NCBI GenBank assembly: GCA_021018995.1
Contig: CM037584.1
Coordinates: forward strand, 145,531,317-145,595,316
Direction: 5' to 3'
DNA length: 64,000 nucleotides
Origin: Chloranthus sessilifolius
Lineage: Eukaryota; Streptophyta; Magnoliopsida; Chloranthales; Chloranthaceae
The notes beneath the pieces were generated by a model. The model ran no database searches. It was given only the letters and a program-made list of their open reading frames with translations, and had not been told where the DNA came from. Position 1 is the first letter of the stretch; each line of letters opens with the position of its first letter. A program made the position numbers and the translations under genes. Below, piece after piece: positions 1-11,490 of the stretch.

Positions 1-1181
1 GGGGGGGTTTAAAAAAATCGAGCCCGAGCCAAAAGGGGCTATTTTCAAAATCTATTCCTCCCCCCCTCTTCAAACTGAAACGGAACCTCCTCCTAGGGTT
101 CCCTTGGATTGCCTTGAACCTTGTTTTATTGTTGGAGTTTGCTCCTGCTGATCAAACACACGCTCCACGCCAGATCAGGGATCTATTTTTTCTTGAAGGT
201 AATCAAACTTTAACCCCATTACTTTTTTATTTTTCTTGAAAAGTTTGCAATGTGGTTAGGATTCTTGCTTTCTAAGTTGATGAATGAATGATTCTTCTTG
301 CAAGTAAAATTATTCACAATTCCTTTGATTTCTCCCATGTGCAATGGCCCTGATTTTGAGCAAAAATATGATTTTTAATGATGCCCTACTCTTTTCTTCA
401 CTTGTTGATGTGATTAGGGACCTCTCTTTCTTCTTCTCTCTCTTTTTTTTTTGTGTGTGGACCTAGATGATTTTTTTTTTATGCAATGGAAGATGATTAT
501 GAATTTTTTTCATTTTTGCATTTTTATTGTGTATATATATATATTTTATTTTTGTTTGTTTGGAAAAGAAAGACTCTCCTTTTTTGTATGTTTTATACAT
601 GTTTGGCTTAGCTTTTTGGATTTTTGTTACATATATATACATTTTTTTTTGTGTTTGTTTTCTTTTTGTTGTTTTTTTCTATTTGTTTTTATATTTTTTT
701 TTGTTTGTGCTCTTTCTCCTTTTTTTTTTGAAATGTGGGGACCTTGGGTGCCTCAACCCCCCCTATTTTTTATGTATTTTTTAGAGATGATGGTGATTTA
801 AGATTGATGGAAAATAGTAGGGGCATACTTACCTTCTTTTGGCTTGTAGCAATTAGTTTCTCACTACTAACATATCTTGATACCGTTGCCTATGTCTCTC
901 AAAATGTCAAGCAAGGAGGAGCAACAGCAAGAGGAGGGACCAGAGGTGGTTTATGGTCCCCGGGGGGAGTAGGTTTTTGTAGTGCAGCGCTTTTCCCAGC
1001 CTTGGTACGAAATGCAGGGCGAGGCAGCCCCTACTAGTCTACTTAATCAATAGCACACCCATATCTCGAATTTTGGGATTGCTGGCAAGGTAATAAAATA
1101 AGTTTTAATTTGTCGTCTTGTCTTTTCTTTGTGCAATCTTGCTTTACCTGCAGGATCTAACACCTCTTTATCATGATGCAG
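1..1181 (+). other. T-rich noncoding leader/intron upstream of PMD pseudogene
   Basis: No supportable coding sequence is seen. The stretch is dominated by T runs (about 430-730) with short TA runs. A plausible splice donor (GAAG|GTAATC, GT at 199-200) and an acceptor-like TGATGCAG ending at 1181 would make 199-1181 one T-rich intron in front of the PMD reading frame. The splice sites are inferred from consensus only. Short hydrophobic reading frames here are translations of T-rich DNA. Confidence 0.4.
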
Positions 1182-2457
1182 GACTTGCCACTAATTATGT
1201 TCCGTGGAGGTTGGCTTGACCTCTAGCGCCTTTACCGCTATCTCCCTCTGATGGTGAAGTTTCTCCTTGCCCAGGCCGATTTCGGGGATTTCCTTTTGTC
1301 CCCTGCCATGAGGGGCGACTCGGCTTATGTGAGGGCCCTGATTGAACGTTTTCGACCTGAGACTATGACCTTCCACATGGCGATGGCTGAGATGGCTATC
1401 ACCCCTGCCGATTGGTCGATGATTACGAGGATAAGGATAGGGGGCACGCCGGTGACCAACCTTCGTGTACCATGCCAAGACGAGGTGGTTCAATTAATCG
1501 GGTATTATCCCTCTTCCCAGGACAAGCATGGCTCTGAGGTTTAATTATCTTGGTTGGCCGATTTGTTTAATGAACATGAGTTGGTGGATCTGGACCAGCT
1601 GGATGCGGATATCTTCCTTAAGCCTGAGCGTGCCCTGATGTTGGCTCCCATCTCGCTCCTCTTCCTCTTAGGCAAGACCCTTTTTGTAAATGCCAGCGGA
1701 GGCTGGGTTTCATTGTCCTTGCTTAGTTTCATGGGAAATTGGGACGATGTGCATCGGTACAACTGGGGTGGGGCCGGATATGCCGTGTTGATGTCTAACC
1801 TGGCTCGAGCCTCAATTGGGAACACAGTTTCTATTGTCAGTTTCTGACCCGTGATTGAGGTAACCCCTAACTCTCCCACTTTCCTTGGTTCATTGGCTAG
1901 TCATTCATCCTGCATCTGACACATCTTTTATGCTTATAGCTCTTTTCAGATTTGGGGGTACTTGCACTTCCAACCTAGCCGCCCACTCCTTTTCTCTAAT
2001 GTTTACACATCCGCTCATGAGTAATTGGCACAAGAATTGCTGCAGGGATGTCAGAATGAAGCATTTAGAGATGGGCCTGAGGCCCCAATTTGACTTGTTG
2101 ATCCCATAGCAGGTATGGCTATTTCTCTCTTTTCTTTCCCAGCATTTCTTTTTATGCTACCTGTTTGATTGATGGGACACTTTTCTATCTGGGCATGTCA
2201 TCTATGACCCTCACGTTAGTTCTCCCTTCTGGGATCAAGCCGCTGTGAGTCCATCCCGCTTTTTCATTGACCGCCGCATCATTTTCTTTTACGGGGCTTG
2301 GGCTCGAGCATACTACCTAGGAGAGAGAGTGGTCCATCAGTATCGCAACCACCTTGCCATACGCAGGCTCCTCCCGCAAATGTTATGGCTCCTGAGGGTA
2401 CTATTGAGGAGCTTTCTGTCAGGTTTCTCCATCATGGGGTCCCTATTGATGATCTTC
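1182..2457 (+). pseudogene. Plant mobile domain (PMD / MAIN-like) pseudogene, truncated by Athila insertion
   Basis: Translation shows landmarks of the plant mobile domain family: an ERFRPETMTFHM block near 1340-1380 (family pattern ERW.PET.TFH), a LLFLLGKTLF block near 1655-1685, a RYNWGGAGYA..LARAS block near 1755-1815 and an AYYLGERVVHQ block near 2310-2340. PMD proteins are either host factors (MAIN/MAIL type) or domains carried by transposons. The order of blocks is correct but the frame is broken: TAA at about 1542 between EV and LSWL, further stops near 1970-2080, and a frame change after 2345. Possible introns lie near 1860-1950 and 2110-2165. The sequence stops abruptly at the Athila LTR at 2458. 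Start and exon limits are uncertain; pseudogene status is well supported. Confidence 0.7.
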
Positions 2458-3419
2458 TGGTGGTTTGCTTACCTTATAATTATTAAAGGGTTAAAACAAC
2501 ATATTAAAAGGACAAAGTACAACAAAATGAGATCAAGGTAAGCAATCAATCCTGTAAGAACTAGGGCTATTGCAACAAGTTTCAAGGGGTAAGTCAAGGT
2601 ATATCCACAGGGAAATGTGCTTTAAAATAGGGTAAATCTTAAGATCTAAACCAGATCTGGCACTCTATCCTAAACTAATGCAAGGAAAAGAAAGAGGAGA
2701 GGTCTCAGGGTTTGTCACTTTACTAAAAATTACAAAAATCAAATGCAAATGATCCAGAACTGATGAAAACTCATATTTAAAGAAATGAAGAAAAGGATTA
2801 AAACCAAAAGGTGGAGAGTGACAGCTAGGGATTTTGGTCTTTACTGAAAATCAATTGGTTCAAAGGCAATGCATAGAACTTATTTGCAATAATCCTTCAT
2901 CTGACTACAAGCTCAGATGCAAGGTATAAGAAACTAATCTAGACCAGAGAAGTTGGAGTAATCCTAAGGTTATGATCTGACCACTTGAATGGTCACATAT
3001 CATCCCAGAGATTTCTCTAATTCAAGGATCTTAATTAGAACAAGTAAACTATTATAGATGCTATAGATGCTAGGCTACAAGCTCAAGAATCCACAGGGGG
3101 ATTTAATCTAGGAAAATCAGATGCAAATAAAAGATTCATAGATTAAAATTAACTTTACATTCAACAATTACTGAATCAATACAACTTACAATCCAATTGT
3201 TCTCATATCTGCAATCTATGCAACATCTAATCCTCTACAAGGCTTTGAACCTCTCAATTGATAGCTCTCAGCCTCACCCTAGCTACTAATGGGGTTTATC
3301 CAACCATGGTTGGTCTAAAGAGTGAATGGGGAAGAAGAAATAGGGAAGGAATTTTGGGAATTCGGATTTGGCTCTGAGCTCTCTCAATTTCTGATGTTAG
3401 CTCTGTAAATTTTTTAGGC

Positions 3420-3426
3420 TTTTATA
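3420..3426 (-). promoter_or_regulatory. TATA box of Athila LTR
   Basis: Minus strand reads GAGTATAAAAGCC. The same position is conserved in the other Athila LTRs (19214-19220, 20603-20611, 36901-36909, the last two as TATAAATAG). It lies about 270 bp downstream of the U3 motif array. Confidence 0.6.
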
Positions 3427-3694
3427 CTCTTCCCCTCTGTCCTCAGATCTATTTTAGCCAATCAGAGCTCAAGGAAATAATTCTGTTATTATGAGCTGCT
3501 GATGTGGCTAATTTTACTTCTAGAAGTTCTTCACCCATTGGTTCAGATTGGACAAGTACATGTGAAGTAGCTAAAGAGTTCTCATTCGTGACCATATGCG
3601 TTCTAAAAATACCACCAAGGGTTGTTAAAGTGCCTTGGAACGTGTGCATAAAGCACTAAAGCAAGCAACTTAAGTGGCTGGAACTAAGAAGTTC

Positions 3695-4175
3695 CAAAAT
3701 CGAGTGTCGAGAGGTTCAGGGAACTTCTCGATAGGTTCTGAGTCCACTTGGTACCCCATTCGACAAGTTGGTGTAGGCTTTCGATAGGTTCTTGAAATTG
3801 TTCGACATGATTGGAGCCAAATCTTAACTTCTGTCCGGACTCCACTCATCCTCTCGACAAGTTATAATTCAACCTATCGACTCCTTATAAGGCTCTAGTT
3901 GAGCTTTTGACAGAATCTATTCTGCTTCTCGACAGGTTTGTCCACTGCAGCTTTATCCTCTCGGCAGGTTCTACTAACCACTTGAGATCTTCACTTTTCC
4001 ACCTCCATACCTGTCGACAACTTGAAATACACATAGCTTGGTTTCTTCACCTTTTACTCCTCGACAGGTACTGGGGAGCTCTCGACAACTTCATATTTAC
4101 ACACCTAACCTCTCAACAGCTTCATTCCCCTCTCCAGAACCTCTCGACAACTTGAGTTAACCTCTCGAGCTCTTC
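3695..4175 (-). repeat. U3 array of CTCGACAGGTT-type motifs
   Basis: Many copies of C(C/T)TCTCGACAGGTT and variants (TCTCGACAACTT, TCGATAGGTT) in both orientations, spaced 20-50 bp. An inverted pair lies at about 3704-3730: a GTCGAGAGGTTC arm and a partner arm ending TTCTCGA. The array is upstream of the LTR TATA box, where U3 enhancers lie. Confidence 0.75.
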
Positions 4176-4549
4176 TGTTCTTTGCCTCCATAGCAGGCAC
4201 ATAGCTTTGCGGTGTTGTCCTTCCTCTATACAATCCTTAGCAGCCTCTTGGTGGGTTCAATCCTCATCAGATGCAGCTGGTCTTGTTCCCATGTGTGCCC
4301 ATGTGGACACATGTCATTTTCATGGAGCTCTGAGGCTCTGTGGACTGCTTGATTGGCTGGCCTTTTGGGCTGCATGAGCATAGGTTGAGCAGTAGGTTGC
4401 TTCTTTGGCATTTTTAGATGGATGTCTGCACTAAAACTGTAATTCATTACTTATCTATAAAATACACTCAAAACACATTATTAGTCAATTCAAAGGTTCA
4501 TCAAAGGTCAGGTTAGGAGGTGAAAAATTATATTTTTCACTGCTCAACA

Positions 4550-4561
4550 CACCCCCAAACC
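4550..4561 (-). other. Polypurine tract of Athila copy 1
   Basis: Minus strand reads GGTTTGGGGGTG directly against the 3' LTR start. This is the expected place for priming plus-strand DNA synthesis. The equivalent site in copy 2 is 24412-24423 (GGTTTAGGAGTG). Confidence 0.6.
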
Positions 4562-6513
4562 TAAGCTTTGCTAGTCCTTGAGCAAAGGAGAAATTCAAAA
4601 CAATTATTGAAAATGAAAAATGTCACTATTGTAGGGAGCACATATGTATTTAGCATATGCATCAAGCCTTTTAAACCCCTAGGTGATCCCTAGTGGAGGA
4701 GTGGAGTCTCCTGACGGTTTTCAATGAAGGTACCCACAAACTTCTCCAATGAAACATATAATATCAATGCAACATATCAAAACAGAATTTAAACAAAAAT
4801 AAAATTCATTCCACACCTTACTTATTCAATTTTCTATAGGATTCTCAACAGTAAATCAACAGTTTAATACTGAAATTCTATTGTAATTCCTTCACAATCA
4901 ATCAACTCATGTCAAGGCATTGTGCATGAAAATTAATGCAGAGCTTACCATCCAATTGAGAATTCTGTTTTGATAATGCCCTCAACAAATTCAATTTCAG
5001 ACCCAAGTCTCACTAGGGCTGTCCACTAACAATAAAGAGCAGAAGGTGCATGATTTCACATAGCTCAAGAGCAGTTAAAGCCCTCAAATAGGACTGTAAG
5101 TATGAGCATAGGCAAGGCTCTAATTCTTGAACTCTTCTAACTCTTTTTCACCATAGATTACACAAATCCTCATCTCCACATGACAGCTCAATCCATTTCA
5201 GATCGATAAGGTCTTTTTATTGGGTTGTAATGTGGCTTATGGGTCAGGTTTATAAAGAATAAAGGGGAATAAAAAGGATTCAAGTTTTTTGAGAAATCAG
5301 TAAGGTAAGGAGGTGGTGCACACACCTACTTCATTTCAGCTCATCTTCATCTTCTTTGCAATTTCATATTTAAAGTGATCAATTTCTAATCTTCATTTCA
5401 ATGTATCCAATGAAGTGACTTCTCTTTTATTTTTTTCTTCTTTTTTTGTATTTTGTATTTTTCTCTTTCTTTTTGTATGCCTTTCTTTTGTATTTTTCTC
5501 CATTTTTTTTTTTTTTTATGGGCTGGAATGCCACAACTGTCATCAAATGTGTTTCCATCTCTTTCAACCAAATATCAAACCAGCTCTACCTTCTTCAACT
5601 CTTTCACCTTCACCTTCTAAAATCTTAGGATGGGGTCAGGCTGCATTAGGTCACTGAGTTTTGGGTTCAAATTTTCTGGCTTTTTATTAAAGAAAAAACT
5701 TGGATTTTTTTTTTAAGGCTCAAATGGGGTGTATCAAGGGTAGTTCAAAGGTGGGTAATTTTAAGCTCAAACTGTCCAAAGGATGGTCTTTCATCATGTC
5801 CTCAATGACATGAATGCTGTCAAGCTGTTTCAACTTGGATTTGCCTAACTTCTAGTGAGAAAAAATTAGATTCAATCAGTCCTTAGAGCAAAAAAATTAC
5901 CAAAACACTTCTTCAAAGAAAAATTTCAGGCCCAAATCTCACTGGATATGGTCTTCCATCAAATTTCTAGGGTGTACCCTCACAATTTTCTCTCTTTTCA
6001 AGTTCACTAAGTATCAATTTTTGAAAAATTCTTGACATTTTGCTTCATGAAAGTGTTAGAGTTACAACAAATTTTAGTTTAAAAGGTTTTAATTTCCTTT
6101 ATTTTTTTTCAAAAAATCAGGTGGGAAATCACTTTATTTTTACAATTTCTATTCAACCCTGCTGCACTAACATTAATTATTCCATTGGCACTCCATGCCA
6201 TACCCCCAAACCTATGAGTAATAGTGTCCTCACTGTTTCAAAGATAGAACAAAAGGAATCAGCAGGGTAGGTACAAGGGCAATAACTAATTCCAGCAAAA
6301 AGAATATTCTAGAACATGTTTAAGCACAAAGGAAAGTAGCACCACAATCTGGCAAAACAAAAAAAATAAATGGACATCAAGTAGCTACACAGCACAAGAG
6401 AAACATAAATTTTTTATATTGAACAAAAAGTATAGACATCAACATTATTGAACAAAAAGTATATACAGCAACATGCAAAAATAGACTAATTACAAACAAA
6501 TCCTAACTATAAG
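4562..6513 (-). other. Noncoding spacer between extra ORF and 3' LTR, Athila copy 1
   Basis: No credible gene. The region is AT-rich with a long T-rich stretch (about 5415-5520; A-rich on the element's sense strand). It aligns almost end to end with 24424-26355 of copy 2, so it is a regular part of this family rather than a separate insertion. It probably serves as a 3' untranslated region. Confidence 0.6.
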
Positions 6514-9260
6514 CTACTCCTCATCAGGTTCTGAATAAGTACTAGATATGGTCATTGGCTCCCATCCTTTTTGTGCAGCAAGTTTGTCATACTCCTCCTT
6601 GAGCCTCTCCTTCTTCTTCAGTTTCTCAGTGCTGGCAGCACCTTCCTTAGTTCTTTTTATAGATGGTTTCTGAGGTTTGGAGCTGCCCTGGGTCATGGAG
6701 GGCTCCCTGATAGAAAGGGCTTTAGATTATGAGGGACCTAGGGTAGAGTATAGGGAGAGGATCTCTACCAGTCTGGTAAGCATGGCAGATTTGGTCCTAT
6801 AGATCTTGTACAGGTCGAGGGAGTTGAGGACCAACTTCTATAACTTCCATTCCTCTTTCCTATGAGCCTTTAAAATAGGGTCAATTTCCTCCTGATGTGC
6901 TTGCTGCAGTAAAACCATTACTGCATCCACTAGAAATTTTACATCCTCCTTGACATAAGGGTTTGTCTCAATAGCTTTGGTGAGGGATGGCAGAGGTGAC
7001 AAGGTGTTGGTGCCATATGGGACAATGGCCCAATGGTGAGGGTCATCCATGGAGGAGGGGATGATGGGCAACTTAGGAAGTGGTGGTGATGGTACAATGA
7101 GGGTCAATAGCAGCTCCTCCTCCACAGCAATAGACTCAAGTGAGGAGGAAGGATAGGCAAAAGGTAGAGAAGGCAGAGCTGCTTCCTCAAAGTCAGTTTG
7201 TGTGGAGCAGTCTCTGGTAGAAGGGGCAGGGCTAGCTTGGTCCACCACAGCATGGGTAATCAGTACTACAAGGGATAGTTGTGGGGATGGAGATGGAGTA
7301 GGTTTAGGAGTGGGAATTGGAAGGGGTTGGGAGGTTGAGGTAGATGGGATGAGAGTGGACTGAATGGCCTGAAGACAGGTGGCCATAGTAGCTTGGTTTG
7401 TTCTGTTGGTTTGAAGCTGGGCTAGGATGGTGGTGAGAAGGGCAAGAATCTGGGAAGAGCCTCTGGTATGATTTGGGGTTGGGTAATAGGTGGAATGGGC
7501 ATAATGGGCTAGAAAGGAGATGTGGAAGCATGCTGGAAATGAGAAGGCTGTGGAGAATCAGGTAAAGGGGAGTATTCATGCCCAATTCCCTTCATAATGG
7601 AGTCAATCAGGGAGGAGTACCCCTCAGTGGTCAGGTCGTCCAGCTCTTGGGTATGGGTAGGTGATAAGGAGAAGGTGGGGTCAATATCAAAGGGTATGGA
7701 TGGTGGAAAAGAAATGGTTGGGTCAGCTGATGTAGATGGTTTAGGGCTCACAGGTTTAACAACTGAGATGGATGTAATGGGGAGTGAAGGTAAGGTAGGG
7801 GTGGGGTCTATTGTAGGAGAAGCTAATAAAGGTGTGGATGTGGTGATGGTGGAAAAGATGGCTAAGCTGCTGGGAGGTATGGAGACTACAAAGGATGGTA
7901 TGGGGGTTGAGATGGATGGTATAGGAACTGAGATGGATGGTAGAGAGGGTGATGGAATGGAGAAGTTGGCATAACATGGCTGACTACAGGCAAAAGCACA
8001 TCAGTGGAAGGGATGGGTATTGGTGGAAAGGTTACAGGTGGAGGCTCTGAGCTAGGACTAGCAGAAGTGAGCAAAAGCTCTGAGCTAGATGGAATAGATG
8101 CCCCAGCTGTAGCTGCTGAGCTGGCTGAAGGGGCTGTGGGTAAAACAGGTGTAGCTACTGATGTGGCTACCTAAGATGCTTCCATTTCAGGACCCTCAAT
8201 TGATTTCTTCTTACTCTTACCAATCAATGTCCTACTAGCAGACTAGGCCCTCTTCCCAAATACTTTAGGGCTCAATTTCTCCACAAGCTCAGCCTTTTGA
8301 AACACAAATTTTACTTTTTTCAGCAAAGCAGTGATGAGTATGCTGTAGGGTAGCCCTGACAAGGCCTGTACTCTTTTGATCTTTTCATTTACATCTACCA
8401 TTGCCTCAAATACCAGCTAAGAGGCATTCAAGAACTGGCCTTTGGAAAAAAAGTACAGGGCATCCACTATGGGGGTCCTCCTCTCCTGCTGATGTCCACA
8501 GACATAAATGTTTTTCCTCAAAATGGAGTCTATGAACAACAAGCTAGGGTCCATGTATCTTCTCATCAATGACTCCCCAGCGTCCACAATGCCTGAGTCA
8601 ACTGTCTGGCCATTTCTCTAAAGGACACACTCTCAAGTGCTCCGAAACCATAAACTGAGTCATAAACTGATGGGACCCCTAATGCCAACCCTATATCTCT
8701 GTAGTTCACAACAATCACCCAATTATCAATCAAGACCACAAGGGTAGGGTTAGTTGACCCTGGCTTCATCTTCTTCCTGATATTCTGATATCATAATTTG
8801 ACCAGTCTAGGGTAGGATTTTTCTTGCAATGGGGTCAACAAAGGTGTCAGACCTGCCTCACCACATAGTCCAAGGTGTCCTTACACTCCTCTACCATAGA
8901 AAAATAAGGTATGTCAAAAGTTGTCTCAGGGATCAGGTCTAAGGCATCCACAAACTCATTGGGAGTAGATAGGTTCACAGGGATTTCAGGTTCAGCCTCA
9001 AGGTTAGGTTCTACCTCAGGGATAGGTTCAGACACTGGCATATCCTCAACAATTTCTTCAGCAATTTCTTCAGTGATTTTGGCCTTCTTGGATTTCTTAA
9101 CTTTCTTAGGTTTGTCAGATTTATCCATGATGAGCTTCCTCTTAGCGGGTGGGTTCTCTTTGGGCTGAGTGGCTAGTCTACCTAATTTTCTGATGGATTT
9201 TTGGGCAGATTTGGAAGGGGCTTTGAACATAGTTGCTAAAGTATCCTCACGGTCAGCCAT
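6514..9260 (-). pseudogene. Extra (accessory) ORF after pol, Athila copy 1, function unknown
   Basis: Read from an ATG at 9260 (MADREDTLATMFKAPSKS) to a stop at 6514 (ending SSTYSEPDEE). The N-terminus is lysine-rich and looks like a nuclear localisation signal (KSKKAKITEE near 9070). Then come a VNLSTPNEFVDAL segment, a LIDNWVIVVNYRDIGLALGV block near 8670-8740, a conserved helical core near 8330-8590, and a long Pro/Ser/Thr-rich part (about 8160-7000). Several stops and frame changes interrupt it (for example near 8830, 8580-8330 and 7980). It occupies the place of the env-like or third ORF of some Athila elements, but no signal peptide or membrane segment is seen. The core resembles the 'putative plant transposon protein' (Transposase_32) type; that assignment is inference. 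An uninterrupted homologue core is in copy 2 (26356-29185). Confidence 0.6.
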
Positions 9261-9600
9261 TGGTCACAAAAAAATTCAAACAATCAGCCTCAACAACCAC
9301 AACAAACCTCTTTGCTCAATCAAAGTAACCACATAAATTGAAAATGGAAGTACAGAGCTTGGAAATAATAAGGTGGAACTGAAAAAGAACTTACCCGCAT
9401 AAACCCTAAGGTTTCTCAGAATTTGCTGTGCACGACACCAAACTGACAGAGACCAGGTGCAAAATGTAGCCCTTGAGGAATTGAAGCAATTGGAACAATG
9501 GCTGAGCGATTGGAGTAGAAACCAGTGAGGTGGAGGAATAAGAAGAAATGGGAAATCGAGGACAAGGGGAACAGGCTTGGAACATAAGAGGTTGACTGGA
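9261..9600 (-). other. Leader of the Athila extra ORF
   Basis: Noncoding stretch between the internal motif array and the extra-ORF start. On the minus strand it holds an AAACCTTAGGGTTTATG segment followed by GGGTAAGTTC near 9390-9420, which looks like a plant 5' untranslated exon end with a GTAAG splice donor. Copy 2 keeps AAACCCTAGG and GGGTAAGC at 29315-29345. No TATA box is evident. Confidence 0.35.
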
Positions 9601-10045
9601 TAAAATGAGTTGTCGATAGGTTTAAAACAACCAAAGTCATGTTTCGACAGGATTGGAGAGAAGGTTTCGATAGGTTGCATCAACCTGTCGAAGAGTTAAA
9701 ATTAACTGGGATGGCAGGGTTGACAGGTTGAAGGTCTCGAGAGGTTCACTAAACCCTGTCGACAAGTTCAAGGCTTTAGAAAAAATCAATTCAAGAGGTT
9801 CATGGAACCTCTCGACAAGTACTCTGAACCTATCGAAAATGTACCCAAAAGTCTTCAGTACCTCTCGACAGGTTCTCCTAATATCTCGACAGGTACATAG
9901 ATCCTATCAAATTGCTCATGTATAGCTTCAGTACCCATCGAGAATCAACCTAAACCTCTTGATAGGTCACAATTCCTGTCGAAATGCACATTGGGAGGCC
10001 TCAGAACCTATCGATCATCAATTCAAACCTCTAGACAGGTCTGTT
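9601..10045 (-). promoter_or_regulatory. Internal array of LTR-type CTCGACAGGTT motifs upstream of extra ORF
   Basis: The same motif family as the Athila U3 array (TTTCGACAGGATTGGAG, CCTCTCGACAAG, ATCTCGACAGGTAC and others) is repeated here, between the integrase end (10297) and the extra-ORF start (9260). Inverted pairs such as AGAGGTTC...GAACCTCTC occur at about 9793-9812. Copy 2 has the equivalent at 29515-29965. A promoter role is inference from position and from similarity to U3. Confidence 0.55.
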
Positions 10046-10296
10046 TTGCATTCTAAACTTATTTCTCAGCAATTCCCTTGTCTCCATTCACACAGATTTT
10101 TCAATTATGCTATGTTCCCATTGGATTTCTCATAGGTTTAGGGCATTTCTAACTTAAACAAGGTTGACTCAGGAACCTACATGAAACACTTAAAAAAAAT
10201 GGAAACCTATGTACAATACCAAACAGACTTGCAAACAGAAACAACAACAAAACTGACAAAAACAACAGTTATGATACATAGTATACATGTTGAAAA

Positions 10297-11100
10297 TCAA
10301 TCACACTTGGGAGGTTCTTGAAGGTGAATGGCCACCACAGGCTCTACTACATTTTCCACAAAGAGTTTAAGCCTTTGACCATTAACTTTCATGATCCTAC
10401 CATCTTTTGGATCCATGACTTCAACAGCTCCAGATGGGGATACATGCACTACATTGTAAGGTCCCTCCCATCTAGATCTCAACTTTCCTGGGAAAAATTT
10501 TAATTTAGAATTGAAAAGCCATACCTTGTTGCCAGCAATGAACTCCTTTCTCAGCAATTGCTTGTCATAAAAAAACTTGGTTTTCTCCTTATATATTCTG
10601 GCATTGGAGTAGGCATCCTATCTCAGTTCTTCTAGCTCTGACAGTTGGAGCCTCCATTTTTTACATCTTTCATAAGCTTTACAATGCTACCATACATCCT
10701 TGAAGAGAGTGGGCCAATAAAATTCACTTTGGAGCACCTTGGCAGCAGTCTTATTGCCACTGAAATGGCCTCCACAAGCCTGTTCATGACACATAGTTAG
10801 TATGTTGTGAAATTCATCATCAGGGACACTCCTCCTCACAACTTGGTCTGCACAATGCTTGAACAGGTATGGATCCTCCCACATGTAATGTCTGATCTGG
10901 GAAAAGAAAAGCTCCTTATCCATTTTGTTCTAATGTGGGAGAATCCTACCCATAGCCAAATAGTTCACTATGTTTGCAAACCAAGGTGCAGAAGTGCTGA
11001 CAGTAAACAACTATTCATCAGGGAAAAAGTCATTGATAGGCTGCCTATCAAACTCAGCAGGTAGGATCCTGGACAGGTGGTCTGCAACCACATTTTCAAC
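10297..11100 (-). pseudogene. Integrase remnant with core deleted, Athila copy 1
   Basis: The N-terminal zinc-binding part is present (CADQVVRR...MCHEQACGGHFSG...HCKAYERC, about 10860-10670). The C-terminal part is also present (KVWLFNSKLKFFPGKLRSRW, GPYNVVHVSP; stop at 10297). The catalytic core between them is missing: at about 10640-10670 the sequence jumps from HCKAYERCKK to the C-terminal LQLSELEELR segment. Roughly 600 bp present in copy 2 (about 30565-31175) are absent. Such a protein cannot carry the D-D-E triad. TAA/TAG stops also interrupt the frame. Confidence 0.8.
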
Positions 11101-11490
11101 CCCTTTTTTATCCTTAATCTCAAGGTCAAAATCCTATAATAGGAGGATCCATCTGATTAATCTTGACTTTGCATCCTTTTTGGACAAAAGGTACTTCAGG
11201 GCTAAGTGGTCAGTGAACACCACAATCCTAGATCCCAACACATAAGACCTGAATTTCTCTAAAGCATAGATAATTGCCAACAATTCCTTCTCAGTTGTGG
11301 TGTAATTTAATTGAGCATAAATCATTGTCTTGCTTGCATAAGCAATCACACAAGGTGTTTTATCCTTTCTTTGGCCCAAAACTGCACCAATAGCAAAATA
11401 TGATGCATCACACATCAACTCAAATGGCAAAGAAAAATCAGGTACTTGAAGGATAGGTGCAGAGGTTAAATAGCCTTTCAAAAGCTCAAA
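11101..11490 (-). pseudogene. RNase H domain, Athila copy 1
   Basis: One open segment 11481-11134 carries the gypsy RNase H landmarks: [44 protein letters not shown] and [13 protein letters not shown]. These supply the acidic residues of the D-E-D site (D in CDAS, E in EKEL, D in FTDH). The domain degrades the RNA strand during reverse transcription. The segment opens just after the RT thumb and continues into integrase with stops. This is the best preserved pol domain of copy 1. Confidence 0.8.

Larger units (their letters stand above)
2458..4549 (-). repeat. 3' LTR of Athila copy 1
   Basis: Read on the minus strand the LTR starts TGTTGAGCAGTGAAAAAT (ending at 4549) and ends at ACCACCA (2458). 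It aligns throughout its lower half with 18252-19664. Typical TG...CA ends are present. It contains the CTCGACAGGTT-type array (about 3695-4175) in U3 and a TATA box at 3420-3426. No coding potential is seen. Confidence 0.85.

Noticed and set aside
451..801. Hydrophobic small protein in the T-rich leader
   Set aside because: Poly-T DNA translates to Phe/Leu/Val runs in any frame; no conserved motif and likely intron.
7597..8074. Gly/Val/Met-rich plus-strand frames (also 27397-28082)
   Set aside because: They are antisense to the Pro/Ser/Thr-rich part of the Athila extra ORF; the open frame follows from the codon bias of the real strand.
6514..9260. Calling the Athila extra ORF an envelope gene
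   Set aside because: Position fits an env-like gene, but no signal peptide, transmembrane segment or glycosylation-rich ectodomain is visible; the N-terminus is basic and the middle is Pro/Ser/Thr-rich.
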